Assembly: GCF_006547145.1 (NCBI RefSeq)
Contig: NZ_CP041244.1
Span: 7,750,001 to 7,814,000, forward strand
Origin: Actinomadura sp. WMMA1423
Lineage (GTDB): Bacteria > Actinomycetota > Actinomycetes > Streptosporangiales > Streptosporangiaceae
Direction of reading: 5' to 3'
DNA length: 64,000 nt
The translations under genes were made by a program, and so were the position numbers. The notes beneath the pieces were generated by a model, which had not been told where the DNA came from, made no database searches, and saw only the letters and a list, made by a program, of their open reading frames with translations. The stretch's first letter is position 1. The number at the start of each line of letters is the position of its first letter. Shown here piece by piece: positions 50,608-59,401 of this stretch.

Positions 50608-51972
50608 ATGAGGCGGGGGCTGGAGCCGATACGGCGGTGCTGGGTACAGGCACGAGCTCGGCGTGAGGGCAGGCCGTTGCAGGTGCGGCCATTGGCGGCG
50701 GGGTTCTGGATGCTGGCGGCCGCCGGGGCGGCGGCGTTGGCGATCTGGCTGACCACCGCCTGGTTGCTGGACGTCGCCGATGACGCCCCACCCGGCACCG
50801 ACCGAGCCAAGATCCGGGTGGACGCCGTCCGCACCGGCCTGGCCGCCGGCGGCGGTGCGGGCGCGGCGGTCGGGCTGATGCTGGCGTTCCGGCGCCAACG
50901 GCACGCCGAATTGGCGACCGCGCTGGAGCAGCTGGACGCGGCCGAGCGGCGGATCACCGAGCTGTATAACGCGGCCGCCGAGCAACTCGCCTCCGACAAG
51001 GCACCGGTCCGCCTGACCGCCCTGTACACCCTGGAACGGCTGGCCAACGACAATGTTCGGCACCAGCAGACCATCGTCAACATCATCTGCGCCTACCTGC
51101 GCATGCCCTACACCCCGCCCCCGGCCAACCGCCCCGACCCCGAGGAAGAACACCGGGAACGGGCCCGCCGCAACGCCGCCCGCTACCGTGCCGCCCGCGA
51201 ACTGCGCCACACCCCAACCGAACCCCAAACCCAGAGTCCCGACCCGCACGAAGAACACCAGGTACGCCTCACCGCCCAACGCCTCCTGTCCACCCACCTC
51301 CAGCCCACCGCCGAACACCACTGGGCCGACATCTCCCTGGACCTGACCGGCGCCACCCTCACCAACTTCACCCTGAGCAACTGCACCCTCCACCACGCCG
51401 ACTTCTCCAACGCGACCTTCTCCGGGGTCAGCACCTTCGACGGGGCGACCTTTTCCGAAGACGCCGAGTTCGACGGGGCGACCTTTTCCGAGGACACCTG
51501 GTTCGTCCGGGCGACCTTCTCCGGGGTCGCCAGGTTCGACCAGGTGACCTTCTCGGGGTTCGCCGCGTTCGACGAGGTGACCTTCTCCGGGGTCGCCGTG
51601 TTCGGCCAGGTGACCTTCTCCAGGGACGCCGCGTTCGCCCAGGTGACCTTCTCCAGGGACGCCTGGTTCGTCCGGCCGACCTTCTCCGGGGACGCCCTGT
51701 TCGCCCAGGCGGCCTTTTCAGGGGTCGCCTGGTTCGGTGAGGCGACCTTCTCCGGGTCCGCCAGGTTCGGCGAGGTGACCTTCTCCGGGGCCGCCAAGTT
51801 CGGCGAGGCGACCTTCTCCGGGGTCGTTGAATTGGGAGAGGCGGCCTTCTCGTCTGAGGGGGTCGACCTGGAAGCGGCGATGGTGACGGATACCGGGCTG
51901 GGACACCAGGTTCCAGACGGCTGGCGAATCGGGCCAACGGAGGGAACCCAGGGCCGCTTCGTGCGCTGTTAG
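50608..51972 (+). CDS. Pentapeptide-repeat protein with membrane N-terminus
   Basis: A 454-aa protein. Two hydrophobic helices lie at about 33-58 and 80-100, then a helical charged region (about 100-260). Residues about 270-420 are tandem pentapeptide repeats, mostly in ten-residue pairs ending TFSG/VxRFDQV, so every unit has a central Phe, as in right-handed beta-helix proteins. Known members range from DNA gyrase protectors to membrane-stress proteins; no target is evident here. ATG 50608 is assumed; a GTG 36 bases upstream is possible. Confidence 0.8.
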   Translation: MRRGLEPIRRCWVQARARREGRPLQVRPLAAGFWMLAAAGAAALAIWLTTAWLLDVADDAPPGTDRAKIRVDAVRTGLAAGGGAGAAVGLMLAFRRQRHAELATALEQLDAAERRITELYNAAAEQLASDKAPVRLTALYTLERLANDNVRHQQTIVNIICAYLRMPYTPPPANRPDPEEEHRERARRNAARYRAARELRHTPTEPQTQSPDPHEEHQVRLTAQRLLSTHLQPTAEHHWADISLDLTGATLTNFTLSNCTLHHADFSNATFSGVSTFDGATFSEDAEFDGATFSEDTWFVRATFSGVARFDQVTFSGFAAFDEVTFSGVAVFGQVTFSRDAAFAQVTFSRDAWFVRPTFSGDALFAQAAFSGVAWFGEATFSGSARFGEVTFSGAAKFGEATFSGVVELGEAAFSSEGVDLEAAMVTDTGLGHQVPDGWRIGPTEGTQGRFVRC

Positions 51973-52003
51973 CTCGGCGTCACGCGTGAGGGCCTGGTAT
52001 CGA

Positions 52004-52330
52004 TCAGGTGTCCATGTTGATCCCGCCGAGTCGTTCGATGTACTCGGCTGGGATCTCTGTCAGGAGGGAGACGCTGGAGGCGGCCGACCCGTCGAGTTTG
52101 CGGAGCTTGTCGGGGATGGCCTGACGCACCTCCTCGCGGTCGGATGCCAGATGGGCCAGGAGGCTGGTGAAGCGTTGGCGGGTGAGGGTGAGGTGCCCGG
52201 CGGCGGGATTGTTGCTGTCGCGGATGCCGATGTGGTCGTTGAGGACGGCGATCTCGACGCAATTGCCTTCGTCGCCGCCGCTGTGGCTGCTTTTGCGCCA
52301 AGCGGACCGAGGCGGTTCGGGGGTGCTCAT
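52004..52330 (-). CDS. DUF397 family protein
   Basis: A 108-aa protein with the DUF397 signature (AWRKSSHSGGDEGNCVEIAVL, IGIRDSNNPAAGHLTLT) in residues 9-60 and an unusual C-terminal extension of about 40 residues. DUF397 proteins pair with XRE/DUF5753 regulators and small ATPases in streptomycetes and relatives, with a role in development proposed. The ATG overlaps the broken XRE gene's stop by four bases (ATGA), consistent with that pairing. Confidence 0.85.
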   Translation of the reverse strand: MSTPEPPRSAWRKSSHSGGDEGNCVEIAVLNDHIGIRDSNNPAAGHLTLTRQRFTSLLAHLASDREEVRQAIPDKLRKLDGSAASSVSLLTEIPAEYIERLGGINMDT

Positions 52331-53001
52331 GATTGCGACGCTATCTCGTTGATGAGTTCCAGCGAAGCGACTCTGTTCAGTGCTGCCGAGCGCAACAGTT
52401 CGAACGTCTCCTCATGTGCCGCGACCTGTTCCTCGTCCTCCACGAAGATGCTCTGGGCGAACTGATCGACCACGGACACGGTGAGTCGTCCGGGCGGACG
52501 CAGGGAGATGAGAAGGTGCGGGCTGCCAAACCACAGGTATTGGCTAGAAGTGCGGGGGAGCACGCGCAGGTCCACGTGATCAAGCCGGGCGACTTCGGCT
52601 AGCCGTTGAAGCTGGGCCCGCATGATCGCGGGATCATAGCCGGCCTGGTTGTGGAGAACCGCCTCCGCGAGGATGGGTATATAGCAAGGCGGGTCTGAAC
52701 GGCTCAGTACCCGCTGGCGGGACAGCCGGAAATCGACCAGCGTCTTGGCTTTGCGCGAATGCTTGGCAGGACCGACGGCGATGAGTTCCCGCATGTACTC
52801 GGGGATCTGGAGGAGCCCTGGGACCATGCTGGGCTCGAAGGTGCGGATCTCGGCGGCGTCCTCTTCCAGGCTGGCGAGGTCCAGAGCGGCGGCGGAGATG
52901 CGGCCCTGGCGTTCCCGCACCCAGGTGCCGGGTTTGTGGGTGGCGAGGTGGAGGAGGGATTCGCGGAGGGGGCCGTCCTCGATTCCGTAGAAGTCGAGTA
53001 A

Positions 53002-53853
53002 GACGTCATCTCATTTGGATTGGTGGCAGTAGCCTACGGTCGTGGAGATGGTCGAGCGGCTGGTGCCAGAGGAGTTGTGGGAGCTGTTCCAGCGGGTGGT
53101 GCCGCCCGCTCCGACGCGGCCGCAGGGCGGTGGCAGGCGTCGGCACGGAGATCGTGAGGTGCTGGCGGCAATCATCTTTGTGGCGACCACCGGTTGTACA
53201 TGGCAGCAGTTGCCGCCGGTGTTCGGGCCGTCGGGCCCGACCGCGCACCGGCGCTTCACCGAGTGGACGGCCGCGCGGGTGTGGGCCAAGCTGCACCGCC
53301 TGGTGCTGGACGAGCTGGGTGCGCGCGGCGAGCTCGACTGGTCGCGGTGCGCGATCGACTCCGTCAGCGTCCGCGCGAGCAAAGGGGGGAGCTGACGGGC
53401 CCGAATCCTGTCGACCGCGGCAAACGTGGGTCGAAGATCCATCTGCTGGTCGATCGTGCCGGACTGCCGCTGTCTGTCGGGATCTCGGCGGCCAACACCC
53501 ACGACAAGCTCGCTCTGGAGCCGCTGGTGCGGGGCATCGCGCCGATCCGCTCCCGGCGCGGGCCGCGCCGGCGCCGCCCGGCAAAACTGCACGGCGACAA
53601 AGGCTACGACTACACCGACCTGCGGCGCTGGCTACGCGGGCGAGGCATCACCCCGCGCATCGCGCGCCGCGGCATCGAGTCCTCCGACCGGCTCGGACGG
53701 CACCGCTGGGTGGTGGAACGGACGGTGTCCTGGCTGAGCGGCTGCCGCCGCCTGCACCGCCGCTACGAACGCAAGCCCGAACACTTCCTGGCCTTCGTCG
53801 GCATCGCCGCCACACTCATCTGCCACCGCCGACTAGCCAAATGAGATGACGCC
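53002..53853 (+). mobile_element. IS5-family insertion sequence (852 bp)
   Basis: Terminal inverted repeats of 17 bp match at 16 positions: GACGTCATCTCATTTGG (53002-53018) and the complement of CCAAATGAGATGACGCC (53837-53853). The target duplication is TAA (52999-53001 and 53854-53856), fitting the TNA target of IS427-group elements. The copy looks recent: intact frames and clean ends. Confidence 0.92.
53042..53844 (+). CDS. IS5-family transposase made by programmed -1 frameshift
   Basis: Two overlapping frames encode one DDE transposase: frame A from 53042 to 53395 (ends with RASKGGS then stop) and frame B ending at 53844. The slippery run AAAGGGGGG (about 53380-53389) lets ribosomes move back one base into frame B, giving about 267 aa. 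The first catalytic Asp is in CAIDSVSV, the second in KGYDYT, and the Glu in RHRWVVERTVSW. Frame A starts with GTG (or ATG 53048). This layout is standard for IS427-type elements. Confidence 0.85.
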
Positions 53854-54087
53854 TAAGTCGCTGAGTTCCTCGGGGGCGACGAACTGGAGGCCGTTCTCGA
53901 CCATGCTCACCCAGCCCTGGGAGCGGCCGAAGCGGCGGGCCACGGTGGCGACGGTCAGGTTGTGGCGGTCGCGGGCTTTGCGGAGTGCCGAGCCGATCCG
54001 GCGCTGGCGAACGGTGGGGGCGTTCCCGGAAGGCATCCTCCAAGAATGTCACCGAGGGTGGTGGCTCGTGCACGGAAAGGCGGGCGG

Positions 54088-54115
54088 CTGAACGTTCAGT
54101 CAGGGAACGTTCAGG
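54088..54115. promoter_or_regulatory. Two operator-like palindromes between XRE gene and ATPase gene
   Basis: TGAACGTTCA (54089-54098) and GGAACGTTCA (54104-54113) are two copies, 15 bases apart, of a 10-base palindrome. They lie in the divergent promoter region and may be the binding site of the XRE regulator that the IS has broken. Confidence 0.5.
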
Positions 54116-54270
54116 CCCCAGGACACGAGGACTTCGGGCGGTGAGTGTGGCGGGCGACTCCGAACCGAAGGGAGGCGCACGATGGGAGCGCCCGAGACGA
54201 AGAGGATCCCGCCGAGATGGGAGGCGCCGCACTCGGCGGCCCGGCCTGGCGTGTCGTGGGTGGCGGGGTG

Positions 54271-54747
54271 ATGAGCGGCGACCTGGCCGTGGTCGGCGCG
54301 ATCACGTTGCCGGGGGTTCGCCAGTCCGTCGGGAACGCGCGGCGGTTCCTGCGGGACGTGCTGCCCTTGGGCCATCCCGGGCTGGACGACCTGATGACGG
54401 TCGGCAGCGAGACCGTCTGCAACGCCATCCTCCACACGGCCTCGGGTGACGGCGGCTGGGTGACGGTCAGCCTCTTGGCTGGAGAGGGCGTCCACCGCCT
54501 GGAGGTCGCCGACGACGGGGCGGACGGCGGGCGCCCCTGCGTCAAGGCGGAGGGCGGCGCCGAGAGCGGGCGCGGGATGCGGATCGTCGAAGCCCTCTCG
54601 GACCGCTGGGGGTACCGGACGGACGGGGACCGCACGATCGTGTGGGCGGAATTCCGGTTCGCGAACTCGTTCGGAAACCCCGACATGGGGCTGTCGCGGG
54701 GCTCTTCCACGCTGCTGGCAACAGCCTTCCAAGGAGGAGACCAATGA
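54271..54747 (+). CDS. HATPase_c anti-sigma-type ATP-binding protein
   Basis: A 158-aa protein of the SpoIIAB/RsbW-like HATPase group. N-box VGSETVCNAILHTA and the G1-type segment EVADDGADGG are visible, and SGRGMRIVEALSDRWG is the glycine-rich lid. It is the usual third member of XRE/DUF397 loci, where it may act as a kinase or anti-sigma factor. ATG 54271 is preferred over longer frames since homology begins at LPGVRQSVGNARRFL. Overlaps the next gene by four bases. Confidence 0.83.
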   Translation: MSGDLAVVGAITLPGVRQSVGNARRFLRDVLPLGHPGLDDLMTVGSETVCNAILHTASGDGGWVTVSLLAGEGVHRLEVADDGADGGRPCVKAEGGAESGRGMRIVEALSDRWGYRTDGDRTIVWAEFRFANSFGNPDMGLSRGSSTLLATAFQGGDQ

Positions 54748-55118
54748 CTGTTCCCGCGTTCAACACCGTCACGTGGTTCCAGGTCGGCACCGACGCGCCG
54801 GAGGAGGCCCGCCGCTTCTACGGGGACATGTTCGGCTGGCAGTTCGCGATCGACCCCGACAGCGACGGCTACGACCTGGTCAGCTACCCGGGCGCCGAAG
54901 CGCCGGCCGGCGGCATCTCCCACGAGCCGGACGCGTCCCGCAACCACGCGATGTTCCTGGTCCTCGTGGAGGACGTCGACGCCGTCTGCGACCAGACCGT
55001 GAAGTCCGGCGGCAAGGTCGCCATGCCGCCGCTGACCACCGCCAACGGCCTCAAGTTCGCCTACCTCCAGGACCCGTCCGGCAATACCTTCGGCGTGTTC
55101 ACCCCGGCCGCGTCCTAG
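54744..55118 (+). CDS. VOC-family (glyoxalase-like) protein
   Basis: A 124-aa VOC protein with a strong ribosome binding site (AAGGAGG at 54731-54737). It opens TVTWFQVGTDAPEEARRFYGDMFGW and closes LQDPSGNTFGVF, typical of this fold. The ATGA overlap with the upstream ATPase gene couples the two, yet no functional link between them is known. Followed by a strong terminator. Confidence 0.85.
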   Translation: MTVPAFNTVTWFQVGTDAPEEARRFYGDMFGWQFAIDPDSDGYDLVSYPGAEAPAGGISHEPDASRNHAMFLVLVEDVDAVCDQTVKSGGKVAMPPLTTANGLKFAYLQDPSGNTFGVFTPAAS

Positions 55119-55129
55119 AGGCGGACATG

Positions 55130-55163
55130 GTGAGGGCCCCGAGGCGAACCTCGGGGCCCTCAC
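55130..55163. terminator. Bidirectional terminator
   Basis: A perfect 15-bp stem GTGAGGGCCCCGAGG with loop CGAA lies between the convergent VOC gene and aceE. Confidence 0.82.
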
Positions 55164-55251
55164 CGGGTGGTGATCGCGGCCTACACCTCCGCGATCCCCG
55201 CCCGGCTCGTAACGGGGGTTCCAGGGGGTCGCCCCCCTGGGCTAGCACAGC

Positions 55252-58041
55252 TCAGGCGTCGCCGCCCGTGTTGCTTTCCGCGCTGCCCACGCCGCCCGCG
55301 AAGACGTCGCTGACGGTGGAGTCCAGCTTGTAGCGCCGGATCGCCTCGGCGAGGGTCTCCGGCTTGACCTCGCCGTGGCGGGCGAGGCGGGTGAGCACCG
55401 CGAGGACGATCGACGCGGCGTCCACGTTGAAGTACCGGCGGGCGGCGGCGCGGGTGTCGGAGAAGCCGAACCCGTCTGTGCCGAGCGAGGTGTAGTCCCC
55501 GTGGACCCACGGCGCGATCTGGTCGGGCACGGCGCGCATGTAGTCCGACACCGCGACGATCGGCCCGGCGACGTTGTCGAGGACCCGGCTGACGTACGGG
55601 ACGCGCTGCTCGGCGTCGGGGTTCAGCAGGTTCCAGTCGTCGCAGTCGCGGGCCTCGCGGGCCAGCTCGTTCCACGAGGTGGCCGACCAGACGTCCGCGG
55701 CGACGCCCCAGTCCTCGGCGAGGAGCCGCTGCGCCTCGATGGCCCACCGGCCGCCGACGCCGGACGCGAGGATCTGCGCCCGCGGGGCCTCGCCGTTCCC
55801 GGAGGCGACCTCCGGGGCGGCCTTGTGCCGGTACAGGCCCTTGAGGAGCCCGTCGACGTCGAGGTCCTCGGGCTCGGCGGGCTGCTGGTAGGGCTCGTTG
55901 TAGACGGTGAGGTAGTAGAAGACGTCCTCGCCGTTCGGGTGCTCCTCGGACGACCCGTACATGCGGCGCAGCGCGTCCTTCACGATGTGGGCCAGCTCGA
56001 ACGCCCACGTCGGGTCGTAGTGGACGCACGCCGGGTTGGACGCCGCGAGCAGCGGGGAGTGGCCGTCGGCGTGCTGGAGGCCCTCACCGGTGAGCGTGGT
56101 GCGGCCGGCGGTGGCGCCGAGCAGGAACCCGCGGCCCATCTGGTCGCCGAGCGCCCACATCTGGTCGCCGGTCCGCTGGAACCCGAACATCGAGTAGAAG
56201 ATGTAGACCGGGATCATGTGCTCGCCGTGCGTGGCGTACGCGGTGCCCGCCGCGATGGTGGACGCCATAGAGCCCGCCTCGCTGATGCCCTCGTGGAGCA
56301 TCTGGCCGCTTTCGGCCTCCTTGTACGACAGCAGCAGTTTGCGGTCCACCGCGTCGTAGGTCTGCCCGTGCGGCGAGTAGATCTTGGACGTGGGGAACAG
56401 CGAGTCCATGCCGAACGTGCGGTACTCGTCCGGGGCGATCGGTACGAACCGGGCGCCGATGTTCTCGTCCTTGATCAGGTCCTTGAGCAGCCGGACGAAC
56501 GCCATGGTCGTCGCGATGTTCTGCTTGCCGGACCCCTTCTTCAGCTCGCTGTAGACGGGGTCGCCGGGCAGCTTGAGCGGCTTGGCCCGCACGACCCGCT
56601 TCGGCAGGAACCCGCCGAGGGCCGCGCGGCGCTCGCGCATGTACTGGATCTCTTCGGAGTCCTCGCCCGGGTGGTAGTAGGGCGGGAGCGGCGCCTCCAG
56701 CGCCGAGTCGGGGATGTCCAGGTAGAGGCGGTCCCGGAACTCCTTCAGCTCGGCCTTGGTGAGCTTCTTCATCTGGTGGGTGGCGTTGCGGGCCTCGAAG
56801 TCCGAGCCGAGCGTCCAGCCCTTGATGGTGTGCGCGAGGATCACGGTCGGCTGCCCGACGTGCTCGCGGGCCGACTTGAACGCCGCGTAGACCTTGCGGT
56901 AGTCGTGCCCGCCGCGCGACAGCTTGCGCAGCTCGTCGTCCGACAGGTGCTGGACGATCTTGCGCAGCCGCGGGTCGTCGCCGAAGAACTTCTCCCGGAT
57001 GTACTCGCCGGACTCGACGGTGAAGGTCTGGAACTGGCCGTCGGGCGTCGTGTTCATCTGGTTGACCAGGACGCCGTCGACGTCCTGCGCGAGCAGCGGG
57101 TCCCAGTCGCGGCCCCAGATGACCTTGATGACGTTCCACCCGGCGCCGCGGAAGTACGACTCCAGCTCCTGGATGATCTTCCCGTTGCCGCGCACCGGGC
57201 CGTCGAGCTGCTGGAGGTTGCAGTTGACGACGAAGGTGAGGTTGTCGAGCTCCTCGCGGGCGGCCAAGCCGATCGCGCCGAGCGACTCCGGCTCGCCCAT
57301 CTCGCCGTCGCCGAGGAACGCCCACACGTGCGAGCGGGACGTGTCCTTGATCTTGCGGTTGTACAGGTACCGGTTGAACCGGGCCTGGTAGACCGAGTCG
57401 ATCGCGGTCAGTCCCATGGAGACCGTGGGGAACTCCCAGAAGTCCGGCATGAGCCGCGGGTGCGGGTAGGACGACAGGCCGCCGCCGGGGTGCGAGTGCT
57501 CCTGCCGGAACCCGTCGAGCTTCTCCTCGGGGAGCCGTCCCTCGAGGAACGCGCGCGCGTAGATGCCGGGGGCCGCGTGGCCCTGGATGAACACCTGGTC
57601 GCCGGACTCGCCGTGGTCCTTGCCGCGGAAGAAGTGGTTGAAGCCCACCTCGTAGAGCGAGGCGGCGGAGGCGTAGGTGGCGATGTGGCCGCCGACGCCC
57701 AGCTCGGGGCGGTTCGCCCGCGACACCATGATCGCGGCGTTCCAGCGGATGTAGGCGCGGATGCGCCGCTCCACGTGCTCGTCGCCGGGGAACCAGGGCT
57801 CGGACTCCGGCGGGATCGTGTTGATGAAGTCGGTGCTGCGCAGGCCGGGCACCCCGACCTGGAGCTCGCGCGCCCTCTCCAGGAGCCGCAGCATCACGTA
57901 GCGCGCCCTGCCGCGGCCCTCGGTCTTGATGACCGTGTCCAGCGACTCCAGCCACTCCCGGGTCTCGTCCGGGTTGATGTCGGGCAGCTGGCTCGGCAGC
58001 CCGTCGCTGATGATCGAAAAGCGTTGACGTCCGGAAGCCAC
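55252..58041 (-). CDS. aceE: Pyruvate dehydrogenase E1 component, homodimeric
   Basis: A 929-aa E1 that decarboxylates pyruvate and passes the acetyl group to the E2 lipoyl domain. The thiamine-diphosphate motif begins GDGEMGEPESLG and ends NLTFVVNCN (about residue 250-285). The length is as expected (about 890-930) for the homodimeric AceE type. It lies upstream of fasR in the same direction but about 47 kb away; in Mycobacterium tuberculosis aceE (Rv2241), the fasR-like Rv2242 and fabD are adjacent. It is divergent from DUF1918 through a 324-bp intergenic region. Confidence 0.95.
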   Translation of the reverse strand: MASGRQRFSIISDGLPSQLPDINPDETREWLESLDTVIKTEGRGRARYVMLRLLERARELQVGVPGLRSTDFINTIPPESEPWFPGDEHVERRIRAYIRWNAAIMVSRANRPELGVGGHIATYASAASLYEVGFNHFFRGKDHGESGDQVFIQGHAAPGIYARAFLEGRLPEEKLDGFRQEHSHPGGGLSSYPHPRLMPDFWEFPTVSMGLTAIDSVYQARFNRYLYNRKIKDTSRSHVWAFLGDGEMGEPESLGAIGLAAREELDNLTFVVNCNLQQLDGPVRGNGKIIQELESYFRGAGWNVIKVIWGRDWDPLLAQDVDGVLVNQMNTTPDGQFQTFTVESGEYIREKFFGDDPRLRKIVQHLSDDELRKLSRGGHDYRKVYAAFKSAREHVGQPTVILAHTIKGWTLGSDFEARNATHQMKKLTKAELKEFRDRLYLDIPDSALEAPLPPYYHPGEDSEEIQYMRERRAALGGFLPKRVVRAKPLKLPGDPVYSELKKGSGKQNIATTMAFVRLLKDLIKDENIGARFVPIAPDEYRTFGMDSLFPTSKIYSPHGQTYDAVDRKLLLSYKEAESGQMLHEGISEAGSMASTIAAGTAYATHGEHMIPVYIFYSMFGFQRTGDQMWALGDQMGRGFLLGATAGRTTLTGEGLQHADGHSPLLAASNPACVHYDPTWAFELAHIVKDALRRMYGSSEEHPNGEDVFYYLTVYNEPYQQPAEPEDLDVDGLLKGLYRHKAAPEVASGNGEAPRAQILASGVGGRWAIEAQRLLAEDWGVAADVWSATSWNELAREARDCDDWNLLNPDAEQRVPYVSRVLDNVAGPIVAVSDYMRAVPDQIAPWVHGDYTSLGTDGFGFSDTRAAARRYFNVDAASIVLAVLTRLARHGEVKPETLAEAIRRYKLDSTVSDVFAGGVGSAESNTGGDA

Positions 58042-58365
58042 GGGGTCCCCTCTGTCCTTACCGTCTGTGCTGGTCAGACCTGGGCCGCCGCACGGGAGGC
58101 CACCGGTCCCGGCAGACTGTTCGTCGCCTGGGTTTGTGATCCATCGTCGCCGCTAATGACGGCTAACGCATCTCTACCAACCAGTAACCATTGTCCCCGG
58201 TCAGCGCGGGGGCCGACCCGGTGCGACCACCTTTTTCACGGTGCCGGGAGATTCCCCCTGACCGGGTCCGGGGAACGTATGAGGCTGGGTGCGGGTGGGG
58301 CCGCTGCGACGAGCGCCCGCCCGGCAGGGCCCGCCCGGAGGCGGACGAGCGAGCTTGGGGGAAGC
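58042..58365. other. Divergent promoter region of aceE and DUF1918
   Basis: About 324 bases without a gene. The segment 58130-58190 is less GC-rich and probably contains the aceE promoter. No clear operator or riboswitch was recognised. Confidence 0.45.
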
Positions 58366-58563
58366 ATGAACGGAAAGATCGGGGACCGGCTGCACGTCCA
58401 CGGCAACGTGGTGGGGCAGCCCGACCGCATGGGCGAGATCATCGAGGTGCGGGGCGGCGACGGCGGCCCGCCGTACCTGGTCCGCTTCGACGACGGCCAC
58501 GAGGCCCTCGTCTACCCGGGGCCGGACGCGGTCATCGAACCCCGCACGAAGGCGTCCCGCTAG
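58366..58563 (+). CDS. DUF1918 family protein
   Basis: A 65-aa protein with the DUF1918 pattern: GDRLHVHGNVVGQPDRMGEI, then RGGDGGPPYLVRFDDGHEAL and a C-terminal PGPDAVI. It has an SH3-like fold in related structures. Common in actinobacteria; function unknown. GGGGGAAGC precedes the ATG. Confidence 0.88.
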   Translation: MNGKIGDRLHVHGNVVGQPDRMGEIIEVRGGDGGPPYLVRFDDGHEALVYPGPDAVIEPRTKASR

Positions 58564-58634
58564 CCGCGCGGGCGGGTGCGGATCCGTCGGGGCGCGGATG
58601 CGTCCGGTGCCGCGGATGGGGTAGACACGGGATC

Positions 58635-59042
58635 ATGGAGAGCACCGTGGTCCGGGTGGCCACCGGTACGGGCGAGGCCGTCCACGACATCACGGCGGAG
58701 TGCGAGCGGTTCGCCGCGTCGGCGGGCGGGGACGGGCTGCTGCACGTCTTCGTCCCGCACGCGACCGCCGGTGTGGCGATCATCGAGCTGGGCTCCGGCA
58801 GCGACGACGACCTGCTGGCGGCCCTGGGCGACCTGCTGCCTGCGGACGACCGCTGGCGGCACGCGCACGGGTCGCGGGGGCACGGGCGGTCGCACGTCAT
58901 GCCCGCCCTCGTGCCGCCGTTCGCGACGCTGCCGGTCGTCGGCGGGCGGCTCGAGCTGGGGACCTGGCAGTCGGTGGCCCTGGTCGACCTCAACGTCGAC
59001 AATCCCGATCGGCAGGTTCGGCTGTCGTTCCTCAAAGGATGA
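58635..59042 (+). CDS. YjbQ family protein (secondary thiamine-phosphate synthase enzyme)
   Basis: A 135-aa protein of the YjbQ/UPF0047 family. The conserved segment HVFVPHATAGVAIIE and HGRSHVMPALVPP hold the histidines that bind a metal in known structures; DDLLAALGDLLP is the helix between. Some members replaced thiamine phosphate synthase in tests, but the normal role is unknown. It is 72 bases after DUF1918 and probably in the same transcript. Confidence 0.85.
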   Translation: MESTVVRVATGTGEAVHDITAECERFAASAGGDGLLHVFVPHATAGVAIIELGSGSDDDLLAALGDLLPADDRWRHAHGSRGHGRSHVMPALVPPFATLPVVGGRLELGTWQSVALVDLNVDNPDRQVRLSFLKG

Positions 59043-59401
59043 TGAGCGAAGCGAACCGGGCGCGGAGGGTCCCTCCACGTGGTGCGGGGACGCGCGTGGG
59101 AGCGGGCTTTCCGCTCGGTGCGGGGTTGAGCTGGGTGAACCGCCGGGTGCGGGACGCCGCCTCCCTGCCGGGTACACACTTGGGGGAGCGGTTGTCACGG
59201 TGGGTGGGCGTGCAGTGACGGGGATCTTCGTAATCGGGCCAATGGGGTCACCAAAAGCCGGGAAGACACTTGCGCAAGGGGCCCTCACTTGTGTGGACTG
59301 TCCGGCAAACACCGCACGGGTGCGGGCAGGCCGTCCCCTTCGGGGGGCCGAGAGCCGCAAGGGCCCGGACCATGCGGACTGACGACAATGGGAGGACTTT
59401 C
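59043..59401 (+). other. Long untranslated region upstream of DUF3052
   Basis: About 359 bases with no supported gene. The right half (59230-59390) contains several short inverted repeats (for example GGCCGTCCCC-type and GGGGGGCC) and could be a structured leader. No known riboswitch family could be recognised by eye. Confidence 0.4.

Larger units (their letters stand above)
52327..54036 (-). pseudogene. XRE/DUF5753 regulator disrupted by an IS5-family element
   Basis: The N-terminal helix-turn-helix (54036 down to 53857; RRIGSALRKARDRHNLTVAT, RSQGWVSMVENG) and the C-terminal DUF5753 part (52998 down to 52327; LLDFYGIEDGPLRESLL, MVPGLLQIPEYMREL) are separate. Removing the 852-bp insertion and one TAA copy joins EELSDL to LDFYGIED in frame, restoring a single regulator of about 285 aa. 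The truncated halves are not expected to function together. Confidence 0.88.

Noticed and set aside
53042..53844. Two separate transposase-fragment genes.
   Set aside because: The slippery AAAGGGGGG run, intact ends and complete DDE set favour one frameshifted enzyme, not two broken genes.
55375..58563. Very long open frame antisense to aceE (over 1000 codons).
   Set aside because: It follows the codon bias shadow of aceE; the product is low-complexity (Val/Gly/Leu/Arg) with no domain, and only its last 65 codons are a real gene (DUF1918).
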